Shown: positions 1 through 12,200 of the stretch, in pieces
How positions within the stretch are numbered: position 1 is the stretch's first letter
How the letters are laid out: every line of letters starts with the position of its first letter
Origin: Ulva prolifera
Taxonomy: Eukaryota; Chlorophyta; Ulvophyceae; Ulvales; Ulvaceae
Assembly (NCBI GenBank): GCA_023078555.1
Contig: CM041196.1
Span: forward strand, 3,844,001 to 3,908,000
Length of the DNA: 64,000 nucleotides
Direction: 5' to 3'
Position numbers and translations under genes: made by a program
The notes under the pieces: model-generated
The model's input: only the letters and a program-made list of their open reading frames with translations
What the model was told of the DNA's origin: nothing
Databases searched by the model: none

Positions 1-756
1 GTGGAGTGACCGAGTCCGTGTGGAGTGTCCGTGTGGAGTGACCTAATCCGTGTGGAGTGTCCGTGTGGAGTGACCGTGTCCGTGTGGAGTGTCCGTGTGG
101 AGTGTCCGTGTGGAGTGACCTAATCCGTGTGGAGTGTCCTTGTGGAGTGACCTAATCCGTGTGGAGTGTCCGTGTGGAGTGACCTAATCCGTGTGGAGTG
201 TCCGTGTGGAGTGACCGTGTCCGTGTGGAGTGTCCGTGTGGAGTGTCCGTGTGGAGTGACTGAGTCCGTGTGGAGTGTCCTTGTGGAGTGACCTAATCCG
301 TGTGGAGTGTCCGTGTGGAGTGACCGTGTCCGTGTGGAGTGTCCGTGTGGAGTGACCGAATCCGTGTGGAGTGTCTGTGCGGAGTGACCGGGTCTTGGTG
401 GAGTGTCCGTGTGGAGTGTCCGTGTGGAGTGACTAGGTCCGTGTGGAGTGTCCATGTGGAGTGTCCGTGTGGAGTGACCGAGTCCGTGCGGAGTGTCCGT
501 GTGGAGTGACCTAATCCGTGTGGAGTGTCCGTGTGGAGTGACTGAGTCCGTGTGGAGTGTCCGTGTGGAGTGTCCGTGTGGAGTGACGGAGTCTGTGTGG
601 AGTGTCCGTGTGGAGTGACCTAATCCGTTTGGAGTGTCCGTGTGGAGTGACCGAGTCCGTGTGGAGTGTCCGTGTGGAGTGTCCGTGTGGAGTGACCGAG
701 TCCGTGTGGAGTGTCCGTGTGGAGTGACCGAATCCGTGTGGAGTGTCTGTGCGGAG
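1..756 (+). repeat. GT-rich satellite, segment 1
   Basis: Tandem array of two interleaved unit types, a 13-mer GTGTGGAGTGTCC and a 19-mer GTGTGGAGTGACCGAGTCC. The 19-mer is the 13-mer with six bases (ACCGAG, or ACCGAA/CCTAA variants) placed before the final TCC. The array enters from outside the window and stops abruptly at 756, where element A begins. Its last bases (GTGCGGAG) continue directly into TGACCGGGTCTTGG at 18386, and the same variant unit occurs intact near 377-401. The + strand is rich in G and T. There is no gene here. Confidence 0.97.
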
Positions 757-776
757 CACTAGAAGAATGGCGACAC
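757..776 (+). repeat. Element A left terminal inverted repeat
   Basis: CACTAGAAGAATGGCGACAC. It matches the right end at 19 of 20 positions, and a looser match runs on to about position 786. It is preceded by the GAG duplication at 754-756. The inner part GAATGGCGAC resembles the arms of the palindromes inside the element. Confidence 0.95.
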
Positions 777-1568
777 GGTGAATCGGAGAGCTGAAGTAGT
801 GTGTACGGAGGGGCAGTTGGAGAGCCTTCGGAGAATCGGTGGAGGCCGGACGTAGGTTGCTAGGAGTATCGGAGACTTGGCGGAGGTGGGGCAGAGGCAG
901 GTAGGATTTTCCGATTCCCGTCCGGTACGCCCCAGGGCAACGCCTTTTGTTACTAGCCTGCCTTCGGAGCCCAACCGGAGGATGTACGGAAGAAAAGACG
1001 GTTCCGTTGTGCGTCCGACGGAGGGACTACGGACGCGTGCACTAAATTTCGGATCCGTCTCGGATCCGTATGGCGTCCGCCTCGGGGATGCGGGAAGTAC
1101 AGGCTGGGCCGTAGGATTGGTGACCTCTTGACGTACATGTATCCGTCTGGCTTGAGATATACTCACGTATGGTTACGAGGAGTGTGCACTTGTGGACACG
1201 CAATGCTTGACCAAAGGCGTCATGGGCGTTATTACCGGATCAGACTTGGTCGCGCACATGTAAGCGGAGTGCAGGAAGGATCGCGGTTTTGTGGAAGCAT
1301 GATGTGGTTGTTTTCTTTGTTATGAGGCACGTGAACACGGGGCTGCAGTTGGCAACATGCCTGCATTCATATGCTGTAGGTGCTTACATGGCGCGTGCTT
1401 TCCTTGTTCATCGCTAGATTCATACATAGCTCACACTCCCACACATTTCCTCAGGACAGACTCCCTGACATTCCGCGGACAGGACCGGGCAAAGGACCTA
1501 TGTATACGTACAGGCTGCAAGATGGTCCTGAGATGGCCCAAATACAACCATACAATGCACTGGCATGT
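757..1568. other. Element A left subterminal region, no gene
   Basis: About 810 bp between the left end and the stop codon of the leftward gene. From about 820 to 1090 it is dense in TCCG/CGGA words (for example TTCGGAGAATCGG, GGCCGGACG, TTCGGATCCG). Such clusters of short motifs are typical of CACTA subterminal regions, where they bind the element's own proteins; that role is inferred here. The rest (about 1130-1568) shows no convincing gene. Confidence 0.6.
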
Positions 1569-4177
1569 CTACTCGTCCTCGTCCGGAAAGCCGTCAATTA
1601 AGGAGTCTTGCACCTTTGACAACTCGGCCTGCATGCAATACCAGCTGCATGAGTGCACGGCTCTAATGCATTCGTGGTCTGAGCGACTGTCACACAAATA
1701 GTGCTACAATTGCAGGCATTGGTGTCACATGTCAGATCAAGTGTATCGGGGTAGTGACATACCGTCAATACACCAAGCTGCTGTTTTAATTTCTGCACAC
1801 TCGCACCCTTACTTCTGGGCTGATGCCTTGCCAGCTTAGCCTCGCAATCCTCTATCTTTTTCCGAACATCCCTACGCGCTTGGTGGGCGGCCTCCTTCTC
1901 TGCCTTGGCCTTTCGCTTCTCAAGAGCTTTGTTGGACTTCTGCAATGTACAGGCGCTCTTACACCTGGTCTGATGATGGGTGGGGCAAGTACAATCGGAC
2001 TAGGCGTCAATTGGCACAAATCATAAGAGGACATACCGGCGCTGCGGCTTGTAACTCCATCTCCGGGGACTCGCATCGATCGTCTGCCCGCTGGGGAGAA
2101 TCAGGCTCTTCCTCTTCACCCATCTGATCGTGACCCACCTCTTCCACGTCCGGCTGGTGCTCACTGTCCTTATCAGCAGTGCGGTCTGCCCTTGGTTCTA
2201 GCCCTGGCCGCCGGGGAGAAAAGTCAGCGAGCATTGTGCGCCGTCCGCTGTTGGAATGAGTGCCCCGTCTTCCTGACTTCGATGCGGTAGGAGCCTGTAC
2301 ACGCATGGCTGCCTCGAATGATGGCACATGCCGCTCACACTGGCGTCCGTACAATCCCGGTACCACTTAATGGCCAACCTCAGGCGGGCAGTACAGCGTG
2401 TGGTGAGATTGTACCTTCTCGGTCTTCCTTTGTCTCTTGCCCCGTTGGACGGGAGAGTCAGCGGTCCCTTCGAGGGCGCGCCGGGCCGCAGCAACCTTGG
2501 CGATTCCTTCGCACACATACTCACCGTCCTCCATAGCCCAGGCCTCGGGGGTTTTCATGGGTTCGCTATCGATAGGGAAGCGGTCTCCTCTCACGGTGAA
2601 CTGCGCACGAACCACATTGGTTGGAACACAGTCGCCGAATGGCAGGTCAGTGGCCATGCAAGTGCGGATTCAAGCAGGCCGCGCCGCGCTGGAGTGGCCA
2701 TTCGGCGAATGGCCACTCCGGGCGCGTGCAGTGCAAGACAATGCATGACGCGCTGGAGTGGCCATTCGGCGAATGGCCACTCCGGCCGCGTGCAGTGCAA
2801 CGCAATGCATGACGCGCTGGAGTGGCCATTCGGCGAATGGCCACTCCGGCCGCGTGCAGTGCAAGACAATGCATGACGCGCTGGAGTGGCCATTCGGCGA
2901 ATGGCCACTCCGGGCGCGTGCAGTGCAACACAATGCATGACGCGCTGGAGTGGCCATTCGGCGAATGGCCACTCCGGGCGCGTGCAGTGCAAGACAATGC
3001 ATGACGCGCTGGAGTGGCCATTCGGCGAATGGCCACTCCGGCCGCGTGCAGTGCAACGCAATGCATGCCGCGCTGGAGTGGCCATTCGGCGAATGGCCAC
3101 TCCAACTCTGACCAAGGTGGAGGACATGCCTTGGTGTTCTGGAACACATCATTGCCGCGAGCAGCTTCCTCTGCTCGCGGGCGCTGGGATTCCTCCGCAG
3201 GCCCGTGTTATGGTCCCACGCCCGTCTCGAAAACTTACTGCACATCGGGTCACCTCCGTTTGGGCGGATACTGTGTGCTTCCCTTCTCCGCTACCGTTGG
3301 GCACGGCAACAGGTACGGCATAACCCGAGCATCAGCAGAGGCACACTCTTTGGTCACGGCGTTCAAATGGGCGTGCTGGCGGTAGAAAGCATGATTGATA
3401 TTAGTAGCAGCTTCGTACGCTTCACCTGTTCTGCCGACCTGTACACGATACCCGTCACTGCATACTGACCGCGAATGGCGACTCTGACGTGCCAAGACAC
3501 TACACTGACAGTCGGTGGCATGCGATCCCGTGGCCCTGACGGGGTGGTAGTGGACCCCAGTTTGCAATCACGTTGTTAGTCGGAGACAGCAGCCGTACCC
3601 CATGTGCAGCTTTGCCGAGTGCGTCCGCCTGTGTTTTCGTTAGAATACTCCCGACCCACACCTTCTCGTCGTCTGGGAGGGCCAGGTTCACTAGTGCCTG
3701 CACCTTCTTGCCTTGCGTGTGGGCATCGGCCATTCCCGCCACCTTGGATCTCATCCCTTCCGTCCACATCATCACCGCATCCATCATCGTTTCCCACCGC
3801 CTGGCAGCTTCGGGGTTCGCAGTCAAGGCCGTAGCTGTGGAGTGTGCAGTGCCGACGGCTGCCGACGCTTGTCCCACGCTCCCTCTGCCCTTGCCCAGCG
3901 CCTTCACCAGCACGGGCGGCTTCAGCAGTCCAGCGATTGTGCCTTTCCTGAAGAAGTACCTTACGCACGTCATCAGTTTCTCGACACTGTCGATATCAAC
4001 GGAGCTGTCTTTGTCGACGGTTGACGTCAAAGTCAACCCGTCGACGCCGGCACCTCTGCTCCACACGTTGCTGACCAGCACGTCAAGCATCCCTGCTCCG
4101 TTGTCTGCGTCATCTACAACTTCTTTCTCGATGACGACGGGCGCCGCGCGGAGGAACGTGAACTGCAGGTTGGACAT
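1569..4177 (-). CDS. Unknown CACTA-borne protein with C-terminal coiled coil (7 exons)
   Basis: My splice model on the minus strand is 4177-3572, 3438-3317, 3237-3126, 2600-2415, 2339-2037, 1939-1763 and 1628-1569. All junction phases agree, giving about 521 residues that end ...PDEDE and TAG at 1571-1569. Strong donors (GTATGT) follow exons 5 and 6. Introns are 75-134 bp except the third (525 bp), which holds seven palindromes. Exon 1 encodes MSNLQFTF... with mixed helical sequence. Exon 4 contains the segment MKTPEAWAMEDGEYV, which recurs in element B. Exon 5 is acidic. Exon 6 is Lys/Glu/Ala-rich (KALEKRKAKAEKEAAHQARR) and should form a coiled coil. I recognise no family. In two-gene CACTA elements the second protein binds subterminal repeats, and this gene could play that part, but that is inference. 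The exon 3 donor is the weakest call. Confidence 0.75.
2691..3103. repeat. Palindrome cluster, element A left (7 copies, 64-bp period)
   Basis: Seven copies, starting at 2691, 2755, 2819, 2883, 2947, 3011 and 3075, of a 29-bp near-perfect palindrome. Each arm is GGAGTGGCCATTCG around a single central base. The 35-bp spacers carry the word ATGCATGAC. The cluster sits in the third intron of the leftward gene. Arm bases GAATGGCCAC resemble GAATGGCGAC in the element's inverted repeat, so these are good candidates for subterminal binding sites of an element protein. The same palindrome recurs near the right end (17594-17820). Confidence 0.93.
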
Positions 4178-4514
4178 GGTGGATGATTAGACAAAGCGGA
4201 ATGAACACACGTCTATGGCCGGTACTGTGGATGGTCGTATCGTAGGCACAGCTAACATATCGCGTCATTCGCACATGCTTTGCTGCTCCGTGCTTTGAAT
4301 GGTATGCCGATGTAGCGTCGTCGCGCGGTCCGCCTTCAAAGGTTTGGCTGCCTCGATACCCCGGCGCCTCGCCAGGGATTGTGGCGTCAGGGCGAACATG
4401 GGATGCGACAGGGAGGTCTTCGTGGGACGTAATGCCATCATAGGGACGACAAACACCAGAGGCCGCACTATTGTTGAACCTCGTCACAAGAATGCTTAAG
4501 TACGGCTGGCTACC
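4178..4514. promoter_or_regulatory. Divergent promoter region of element A
   Basis: These 337 bp separate the start codons of the leftward unknown gene (4177) and the rightward transposase (4515), so both promoters must lie here or within the 5' leaders. I see no clear TATA box or repeated motif. The shared spacer suggests the two genes are expressed together. Confidence 0.5.
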
Positions 4515-7500
4515 ATGGCCGGTTCGGCGAATAGACTGAAGAGGGCGGAGGTGAACGAATTGGTTGCCAAAGCGAACTGTAAGCGCCTGATCCCTCCCGA
4601 GCCGACGGGGAAGGAACCGTTTAAATACCAGTGTCTAGCCTGTGGTGAGAAGTTTCAGAGGCACAACACCGCCCAAAACCATCACGGTCCTTGCAGCCGT
4701 CGACTGAGTGCAGCAGCCGCATCGCGGAGAGCCGCTGGTGGACACGACGACGCGGGCCCAGACTCGAGGCCAGCCGCTGGCCCGACCTCCGCTACTGCCG
4801 ATGATGACCGCAGCGGCAGACACGACGGGGCCGGTCCCTCTGGGAGATCCCCATCACCTCCAGACATGGGGGGTCCCCCCGATGAGCCTGCCCACTCCGA
4901 CGACCTCTTCGACGTGCGTACCTTCGGTAGTTGACCGTGCTAAGTCCCGGTTTGCCTGATCATGATGCAGATCGGCCTGACAGCGGCTCGTGATCACGCT
5001 CCTGTCCCTCAGCTGTAACCTGCCTGCTCGCCCAAAGCAACTCTGATGTGTTGGGATTGTGTACAGCTGCCCCCACCGTCCGAAAGTGACTATGCCGAGG
5101 GCCCCGCACAATTTTCAGACGCCGACTCAGACACCTCAGACGCAGACTCCATTGCCTTCTCCTCAGAGACGGACTACAGTTCAGACGAATCCGAGGTGTG
5201 TCCTCAACTAACATTACATGCGATGCTGTGAATCCGCTCGTACTCCTCTGTGGGACTGGCCGGATCGTTGCCCATGCAGGAGGCGGATGACGACGGCCCG
5301 CTCCCCACCACAGGGGCCCGGAAGGGCACGGGCGCCTGGTGGCATGACCAACGCATGAAACACATATACACTGGCAGCGCCCTCACCGTCCTCACGGTGT
5401 GCATGTGGATTGCCCAGTTGAAGAGCCTCTTTCGCATACAAGACGTGGTCGTCGATACGTGGTGCAGGTTCATACATTACCTCCTGCTACCCGATGGCAA
5501 CTTTTTCCCCCCCTCCTTTCACCTCGTCAAGGCGGTGTTGGGTGTCCCGCCTGTTTCCTCTGTGACGCGCCACGTTTGTCCCCAATGCTGGACCTTGTTC
5601 CCCCCACTTGATCCGGGTGACCATCACCAGCATTTGGCGGACACCTGCGGAACCCCTGGTTGTTGTCAACAGCGATTCGATGTCGATCTCACAGGGAAGG
5701 GTGTCCCAGTGCGCTCAGCTTTCTTCTTTGGCGAAGAAGCCTCGCTGAAAGACCTCCTCCTGCAGCCGGGGCTGCTGACGAGCGTACGGGAAGCCAGGGC
5801 AACAGCTGTCAAAGACAAAAGCAGCTTCCTCAACTCCCCGGCTGGAAAGGCCCTCAACCTGGCGTGTGGGGGCAAAATCCTCAAGCCAAAGCATAGGGAG
5901 CTTGTGCTGCTTTTCAGCCTCGGTGCGCTCCACCTCCTCATCTGAGCAGGTGGCTATCAGGCACACCGAAACGGCACGCCTATGCAACTCCGCGAATTGA
6001 GACCCTCTGCCTCGTGTCCCGACAGTCGCTTTTCCTGCAGGGGGGGACGGGGCCCAGTTGTATGTCAACAAGCAGCACGGTGTCACCATCTGGGGGATCC
6101 GCCTGCTTGACCTGCCGCCCCATCTCTCAAGTACCAATGTGGCCTGGATTCCCCTTGGAGTGGAGGAGGGGCCATCCGAACCAACATGCATGGCCAGCAT
6201 TCTGGAGTCCGTGATGGCGTTCTTCAAGAAGCATGATCCGGGCGCGCACTCACCTTGTCTTCCTGGTCACTGCCGGGTGATGTGTACAGTTCCCGATCAC
6301 GTAGTGCCTGGCCCCCGCACCACGTGATGGCTGGAGTGCAGGAGCTGGGGGTGAGGCACTCGAAATCACACTGCCAGGGGGCGAGGTACTGCACGTGTGG
6401 CCGGTGCTGTGCTGTGTGGAGGGGGACATCCCATGGCTGGAGAAACTTACCAACAGCATCGGCCATACAGCGAAGAGGGCATGTTTCAGATGTGCCCAAA
6501 ACGGCGTGTGGGATTACCCCGCCAACACTGTCAGGTCCGGGGTGTTCACTTACGTTTGTAATCTCTTTCCTGCTAGTGCTGTCTCACGTACCTGTCCTGC
6601 TCATAACTGCTATCATGCATGCCACACAGGTGGATGGGACACCATCACCCTCTGCACCAGCCCGTGCCCTGCTATGCCGACGGGCCTCTGAAAGGGAAAT
6701 CACTCACCCCGGAGGAAGAAGCAGCATCTTCGGCTGCAAACCCCCGGATGGTGCCTGGGAGTGTACAACCGGACACTGGTGGCAACCCCCCGCGGACCGC
6801 GTGGTCTGAGCCCCGGCATGTGCAGCCCTCGTCCTGGGAGTCCGACAACCGCTTGAAGTACTCGGCGGCAGAGATCCTGGCCAGGGGCCGAAAGGGCGAC
6901 AAGATCGCTGCCCAGGTGCAATTCCATCTACAGTGTCATCGAATGCAAACTGTGCACATGCGGCCTACTCCCCTGCCCCCCTTCTGTGCGCCGCAACTCA
7001 TCTTGCCAACCCCTCTGACACCGAACAAGCGTCGTTGGTGATACGGCTCTTTTCTTGTGGTAACCCTGGCCAGGCCTGTGGTAGTGCAGGTCCACGCACC
7101 AACCTTGAAACGCTATTGCGACCGGAAGACACCGAAGTCCAGGGCCAAGCTCGCCAAAGATGAGTACAAGCTACTGGGGGTGAAAGGTTCTCCGCTGTTC
7201 AGTCTCCTCTCCTACTTCAAGTACGAGCACCCCCAGCCTGCTGCTGCCTGCCTCGCCCTTGAGTCTGGAGTTGATTATGAAATACGCTGTGGCGTTGCAG
7301 TCCCTGCCATTTCTTCCGGCTCGGAGTGGCGCACGTGTTCCTGCTCGGTGTGCTCATGGACTTCTGGAACCAGTGGCTCCCTCCCCTGGGCCGGAAGAAG
7401 TCCAAGAAGGCGCCATTGACTGGCCTCCGGGCCCTGTTTCGACTGCCAGAGGATGTCGTCAAGGCGATAGCTGCCAGAGCGCCCCACATCATGCAGACCT

Positions 7501-9016
7501 CTCTTTTCAAGAAGGTGTACACCGACATCACCAAGTGCGCAGTCCCATCGCCTGCACACCCTGCTCGCATCCGAGGCTGCCCCATTTGTCGGACTGTTAC
7601 TTGGACACAGGAACCATGTGCACTCCTGTTGGAGCAGCCCGTCTGAGTCAGGGTGACTGTTTGCGTAGGCACCGCAGTCGCTGGCTCATGGAAGACTGGC
7701 TGGCCTTCACCGAGACATTCTCGCTGTACCTCCTGCACGATCTCCCGTGGAAGGCCTCCGAGAAACGCATACGCAGTGTGTTTGAGCAGTCGTGGGGGCT
7801 CCTGCGAGCAGGGGCCCTCTACTTTCTCAGATATGAAGAGGGTCAGCACACACCGGCCCGAATCACGGAAGCACAGCGATTGATGCTGCAGTACGCCAAG
7901 CTGGCGGAGGAGACGTTTGAGGGCGCCGCTCTCAGCACGTACAAGCTGCATCTGGCAGCTTGTCACCTTCCGGATCAGGTGAGGTGCTGCGGTGCATCCT
8001 TCTTCAGTCTTGAATTCTGGATCGAGCGGATGGTCCAGCTCTTGAAGAGGCTGATCAAATATCGATCGACTCGTTGCCCTGAACAAGTATACGTGAGCGA
8101 TGAACTGCTGCGCCGCACATGTATGCGGCTGCTACATGATGCAGCTTCACTGCCTGCTGCCATGACCTCTCTGTCGGATGCCATAGCGACGGAAAAACGC
8201 CGGCGGGCACGAACTCGCAATGGAAGATCCGCTGACGGGGATCAATCAGTTGACAGCAACCGGATCACCGGCAGGGTCGTCGGGGTGGGCAGGGCTCCTG
8301 CCCAGTCTGAGGCTGCAGAGGTCCTCCCCCTTGACTTCGTGGGAGATGAGCTGACAGGGTTGCCGTACCTCCTCTTCCATCAGGATTCCCTACAGGATGA
8401 GGGCTGGCCAACTCACCGTCGCCTGGGGGTTGGATATGCACGTCGCGCGGCCATCCACCGAGCTCTGGGCCTGAAGGTGGATGGCACTGTTGATGAGGCT
8501 CGCCGTGAGGGCACAGTGACACTTATGAAGTTCCACCAGATGCAATCCCGCGTTGCAGACATGTTCAGCTGCGCGCAACAGTGTACGCAAGGGAAGAAAG
8601 ACAACAAGTGGTGCCTCTTGAGGTACCTCATTGGGGGGGACGGGGACGGGGGTGGCGGGACAGTGACGTATTTCGTCGGGGAACTGCAGTATTTCACGAG
8701 GGCGTGTCTGCAGCCCCGGGATGGCGTGTGTTGCGTGTCATGTGTTGCAAAACCAAACCCATTGTACCTGGGGGTTGCTGATCTGTACAATTGCACCTTG
8801 CCAGCCACCCCAGGAGCCCGCGCCCCAGATCCCGTGTTGAAACGCCCCCCTGAGTTTTTCGGTGTGGCGGGTGCAAACAGGGGGTCTCGGGCATATGCCG
8901 GCAGATACGTCGTAGACTTGGACGCAGTTCCATGCCAGTTAGTTCCAGTCCGGAGGGGTGCACAAAATGTGCAGAATTGGGCCACTGCGAACAAGGCTTC
9001 TGGCCGAACTGTGTAA
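4515..9016 (+). CDS. CACTA transposase, TNP2 (Transposase_21)-like, 9 exons
   Basis: Exons in my model are 4515-4913, 5067-5195, 5280-5865, 6041-6265, 6342-6534, 6630-6915, 7090-7220, 7301-7534 and 7669-9016. All phases agree and give 1,176 residues with no stop. The start ACCATGG has a good initiation context. An N-terminal zinc finger is visible (C40, C43, H50, H56/H57, C60), then an acidic Ser/Asp stretch. The TNP2-like core follows: LLLPDGNFFPPSFH with a Cys-rich knuckle (HVCPQC ... CGTPGCC), WGDGAQ (D374, likely first catalytic Asp), VEGDIPWL (D475, likely second) with the C(2)C motif ACFRC (C494, C497), LGVKGSP..SYFNPCHFFRLGVAHVFLLGV, and KLHLAACHLPDQ...FWIERMVQLLKR. The third acidic residue is not assigned with certainty. 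The product would cut and join the element's ends in the nucleus. Exon 3 and 4 donors are the least certain. Confidence 0.88.
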
Positions 9017-9264
9017 AGCGCTGGGGTCATCGGGTGCTCTCTTCTTGATACCAATACGGCACCTGCTACAGCAGATAAGTTGGCGCCCAGTCTCCGGCAC
9101 TGTATGGCCACCGGTGCATTATCGGCAGCAGCCAACAGTCATTCGCCAGACGTGGAGCGCGTGTAGCCACTTTCGCACCTGCTTCGAGCATCGGCGCCGG
9201 CTCCGACATCATGATACCGGCACTGCGGTTCGATTAAAGATATGTTAATAGTTAAATGTAATAC

Positions 9265-12200
9265 ATGCTGGATGACATCGACGCGATACGATTGGTACAA
9301 CACGCCCGACTGCTTACATTCCCGAGTTGGTTAGACAGGATGATTTCAGACGGGGACCTGAGGACCTTGATTGCGACATTAGAAAGTAGAAATTCATACG
9401 AGTCGTCGTTCTATAGATTCGTGAAAACGGCCCTCAAGGGGAAATGGACGCCAGGTCAACCGATCCCGGTTCTCACTATCTGTAGCAGGGATCCGGGGTT
9501 CCCACTAGATCTAATGGGAAACTCGTATATCCTGACCACGGTTGACATCACCATGGTGGGGTTTATTCTCGATGCCGGGGGAGATGGTCTGGATGATTAT
9601 CTGGACTCGATTCGGGCGATGAAGGAAGGCGTCCAGGTAGCCCACGCCGCAAACCACGCAGCGGTCGTTGAGAAGAAGATGCATTCTCTATGGCACGACA
9701 TCCGGCTCGTCGCGGTCGAGCGCGCGGTCCGTACGGTGTATCCCGGCGGGCCCGAGGAGATCGTACTGTACAGAGCTTGTCAATCCGGAGCGGGGGTGGC
9801 GGAGGATGTTTGCGGCCTGCTCCAGCGTGTGCTGGGCACGAGCGGGACCGAGGCGATTAGCCAGTGGCTAGATCGGGAGAGGGAGGCGCCGCGACAGCCC
9901 AATCCCATTTGGCCACTGTCAGAGGTGCCTGTGGCCCCTCTGCAGGCGCCATTGTTGGCCTTACAGCTCGATGTGGGGGGGGCTGATGATGACACCCCTC
10001 CGGATGGGGACATCAACGCAGCCACCTCGTCGGGAGTGGGGTCGGACGCTCCCTTACAGCCCGACGGCGGGGGGGCTGCGGATGACCCCGCTCCGGAGGG
10101 GGGCATCGACGCCGCCACATCCCCGGGCGTGGGGGGGGTCGATCCTTTACCCTGGGCGGAGTCCAGCGGTGACAGCGCGTTCAGGGGTGGTGGAAAGCTG
10201 GGACGTGGCAGACATGCCCCGAAGCGGCTTAGGGGGGTGGGGGCACGAGGGGCAGTGGCACCGGTTGCAGGGCGTGGGTCGCGCAGCTACACCCATCAAC
10301 AGCCTGCGCAAGTACGTTTCAGTGCACGGGGTGGCTCCCGGCGGGGTGTTGTGGCTGTGGCGGAGATCCTCAGCCGTGAGCCTCCGGCAGCATTAGTGCC
10401 AGCAGCAGTCGGGGCTCGCCCTCCGGCGGTGCGGCCAGAGCCCGATCAGCCAGAAGGGCCTGCAAGGGCCGCATCTCCTCCGTCCCGGACCACCGGCTGT
10501 CTGCCGCCCCCGCTTCCGGGGGTGGCTGCTACAGCTGCGGCCCCCCCCCGGCCACTGGCACAGGCGGAGGAGGGTCACAACGCTCGGGAGGGGGGCATTG
10601 CAGACCCCCCCGCAGGAGGTGACCTCGAGCCAACTCCTGCATCTCAGGACGTACCGGTCACCACTGCGGCCGCCGGGGAGGGCCCCGGCGCAAGCCCCAA
10701 CCCTCTAGGGGGGGCCACCGCACACACAGGCATGTCGCCCGGGGCAGACGAGGTCGCCCCGCTTCCGCCGGGGGGCAGTCAGGGCGTTAGGCTCCTCTCG
10801 GCCTCACTATTGGCTCACCCTCCGGTAACCCCTCCGGCATGGGTGACGGACATACCTGCAAAGCCGCCGGGGAAACTGAAGCAGCTGTGGTCGCCGACCC
10901 GCCCGGGGGCGAGTAACCCAGCCCCTGCTCAGTCCAGTGACGCGGGCGGCCCAACGCATGTGGGCTCCTCCGATGACGACGAGCCAGGGCCGTCATCAGT
11001 GCCGGGGGGCGTGACGGTGGAGCTGGGGCATTTTGGGGACGCACGGGTTTCTGTTGTTTTGGGGCTGCCAAGCCTCGCAAGAGGCTGGCCCACGTCCTGG
11101 CTAGATTCGACGCACGTAGACTACGCCTGTAGCAGATGTGTGAAGCTGGTAGGCCAGGGCGTCATCTCACTGCCTAGCATGAGCCTGGCCGGGGTATGTA
11201 CTGGGGATGCGGGTGCAGCCTGGTCTGACAGTCGCAGTAGGTGGTTGGGGCGGTGGATGGCCCGAGCTCACATATTCGATCAGATATGCGTTCTTGTCCC
11301 AGTCCCCCGGAACGGTCACTGGGCACTGGCCGTCATCTGGCAGCCACGTGCGCCCCCTCGACTCATCTGACTTTGCAACGGGAATCATATTCTAGATTCG
11401 TCGATCCCGTCGGGTCATCCCATGTGGGGAGTACACTGCAAGGGCCCACTGAGGGTGTCGGCGTGTTGCAGGGCTCTTGCAGCAGGACGAGGCCCCTAGC
11501 ATGTCGTTCTTTGACAGCTTGATGGACGCCGGCGCCGGCAATGCCGAGCGGATCCAGGCAGTGCTGAGTGCGGCGCTGTGCATGGCGCTTGACAACCCGG
11601 AGGGCAAGGCACCCGCCACCTCCTTGCCAGCGGATCCCCCAACTAAGTCGGGGACTAGGGGGGCAGTGACGGGACGGCGTCAAAACATGCGTTTGGGCAC
11701 CAGGCCACCCGCTTCCACAGCGAGGATCACTCTGAAGTTGACTAAGGTGCGATTCTCACCGGGCACTGGTATCTTGAACTTGCGGTTACCCCATTGCTGT
11801 CACCCGCTGACGGGGTGCCATGCGATCCACCGCATGGCGCCGGCCTGCTTCCCTTGTTCCACCCGTCCCGCCCTCCAGCCTTCATCCCCTCGGGCCCTGT
11901 CATAACCACACCCTGTCATAGCATTGACTTGAGTTTTCGCCGTTGACACGACCCTGCGTGCCACCTACATCAGTGCTCGGTGGAGTACAGGTCGGTGGAG
12001 CCCCCCAGCAAGCAAACGGCCATGATTGCGGGGTTCGCCGATGCCGTCTGCCAGGTCGTCCGTGAAATGCGACAAGAGGAGGGGGACCTATTTTCCAGTG
12101 ACCTCCACGGGGTGGAGGCTACTCGTAGGGTACTGCGGCGCATCACCCGCCTGAGAGTGCAGCATGCGGTGCTGTACCGCATCCTGCTTACACGGGCCCT

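Noticed and set aside
1..756. CRISPR array
   Set aside because: There are no unique spacers, the units are contiguous and variable in length, and the context is eukaryotic.
3238..3253. A 16-nt GT..AG intron in element A's leftward gene
   Set aside because: An upstream donor (CC/GTACCT at 3317) gives a 79-nt intron with the same phase, in line with the other introns.
5250..9016. KDZ (Kyakuja/Dileera/Zisupton) transposase, suggested at first by the nearby Ulp1 domain
   Set aside because: The CACTA ends, the 3-bp duplication, and the GDIP plus C(2)C and YFNP motifs fit TNP2-type CACTA transposases better.
12033..12054. A 22-nt intron that would restore the Ulp1 frame
   Set aside because: It is far shorter than the other introns, and it would remove the start of the helix that normally follows the catalytic Cys.
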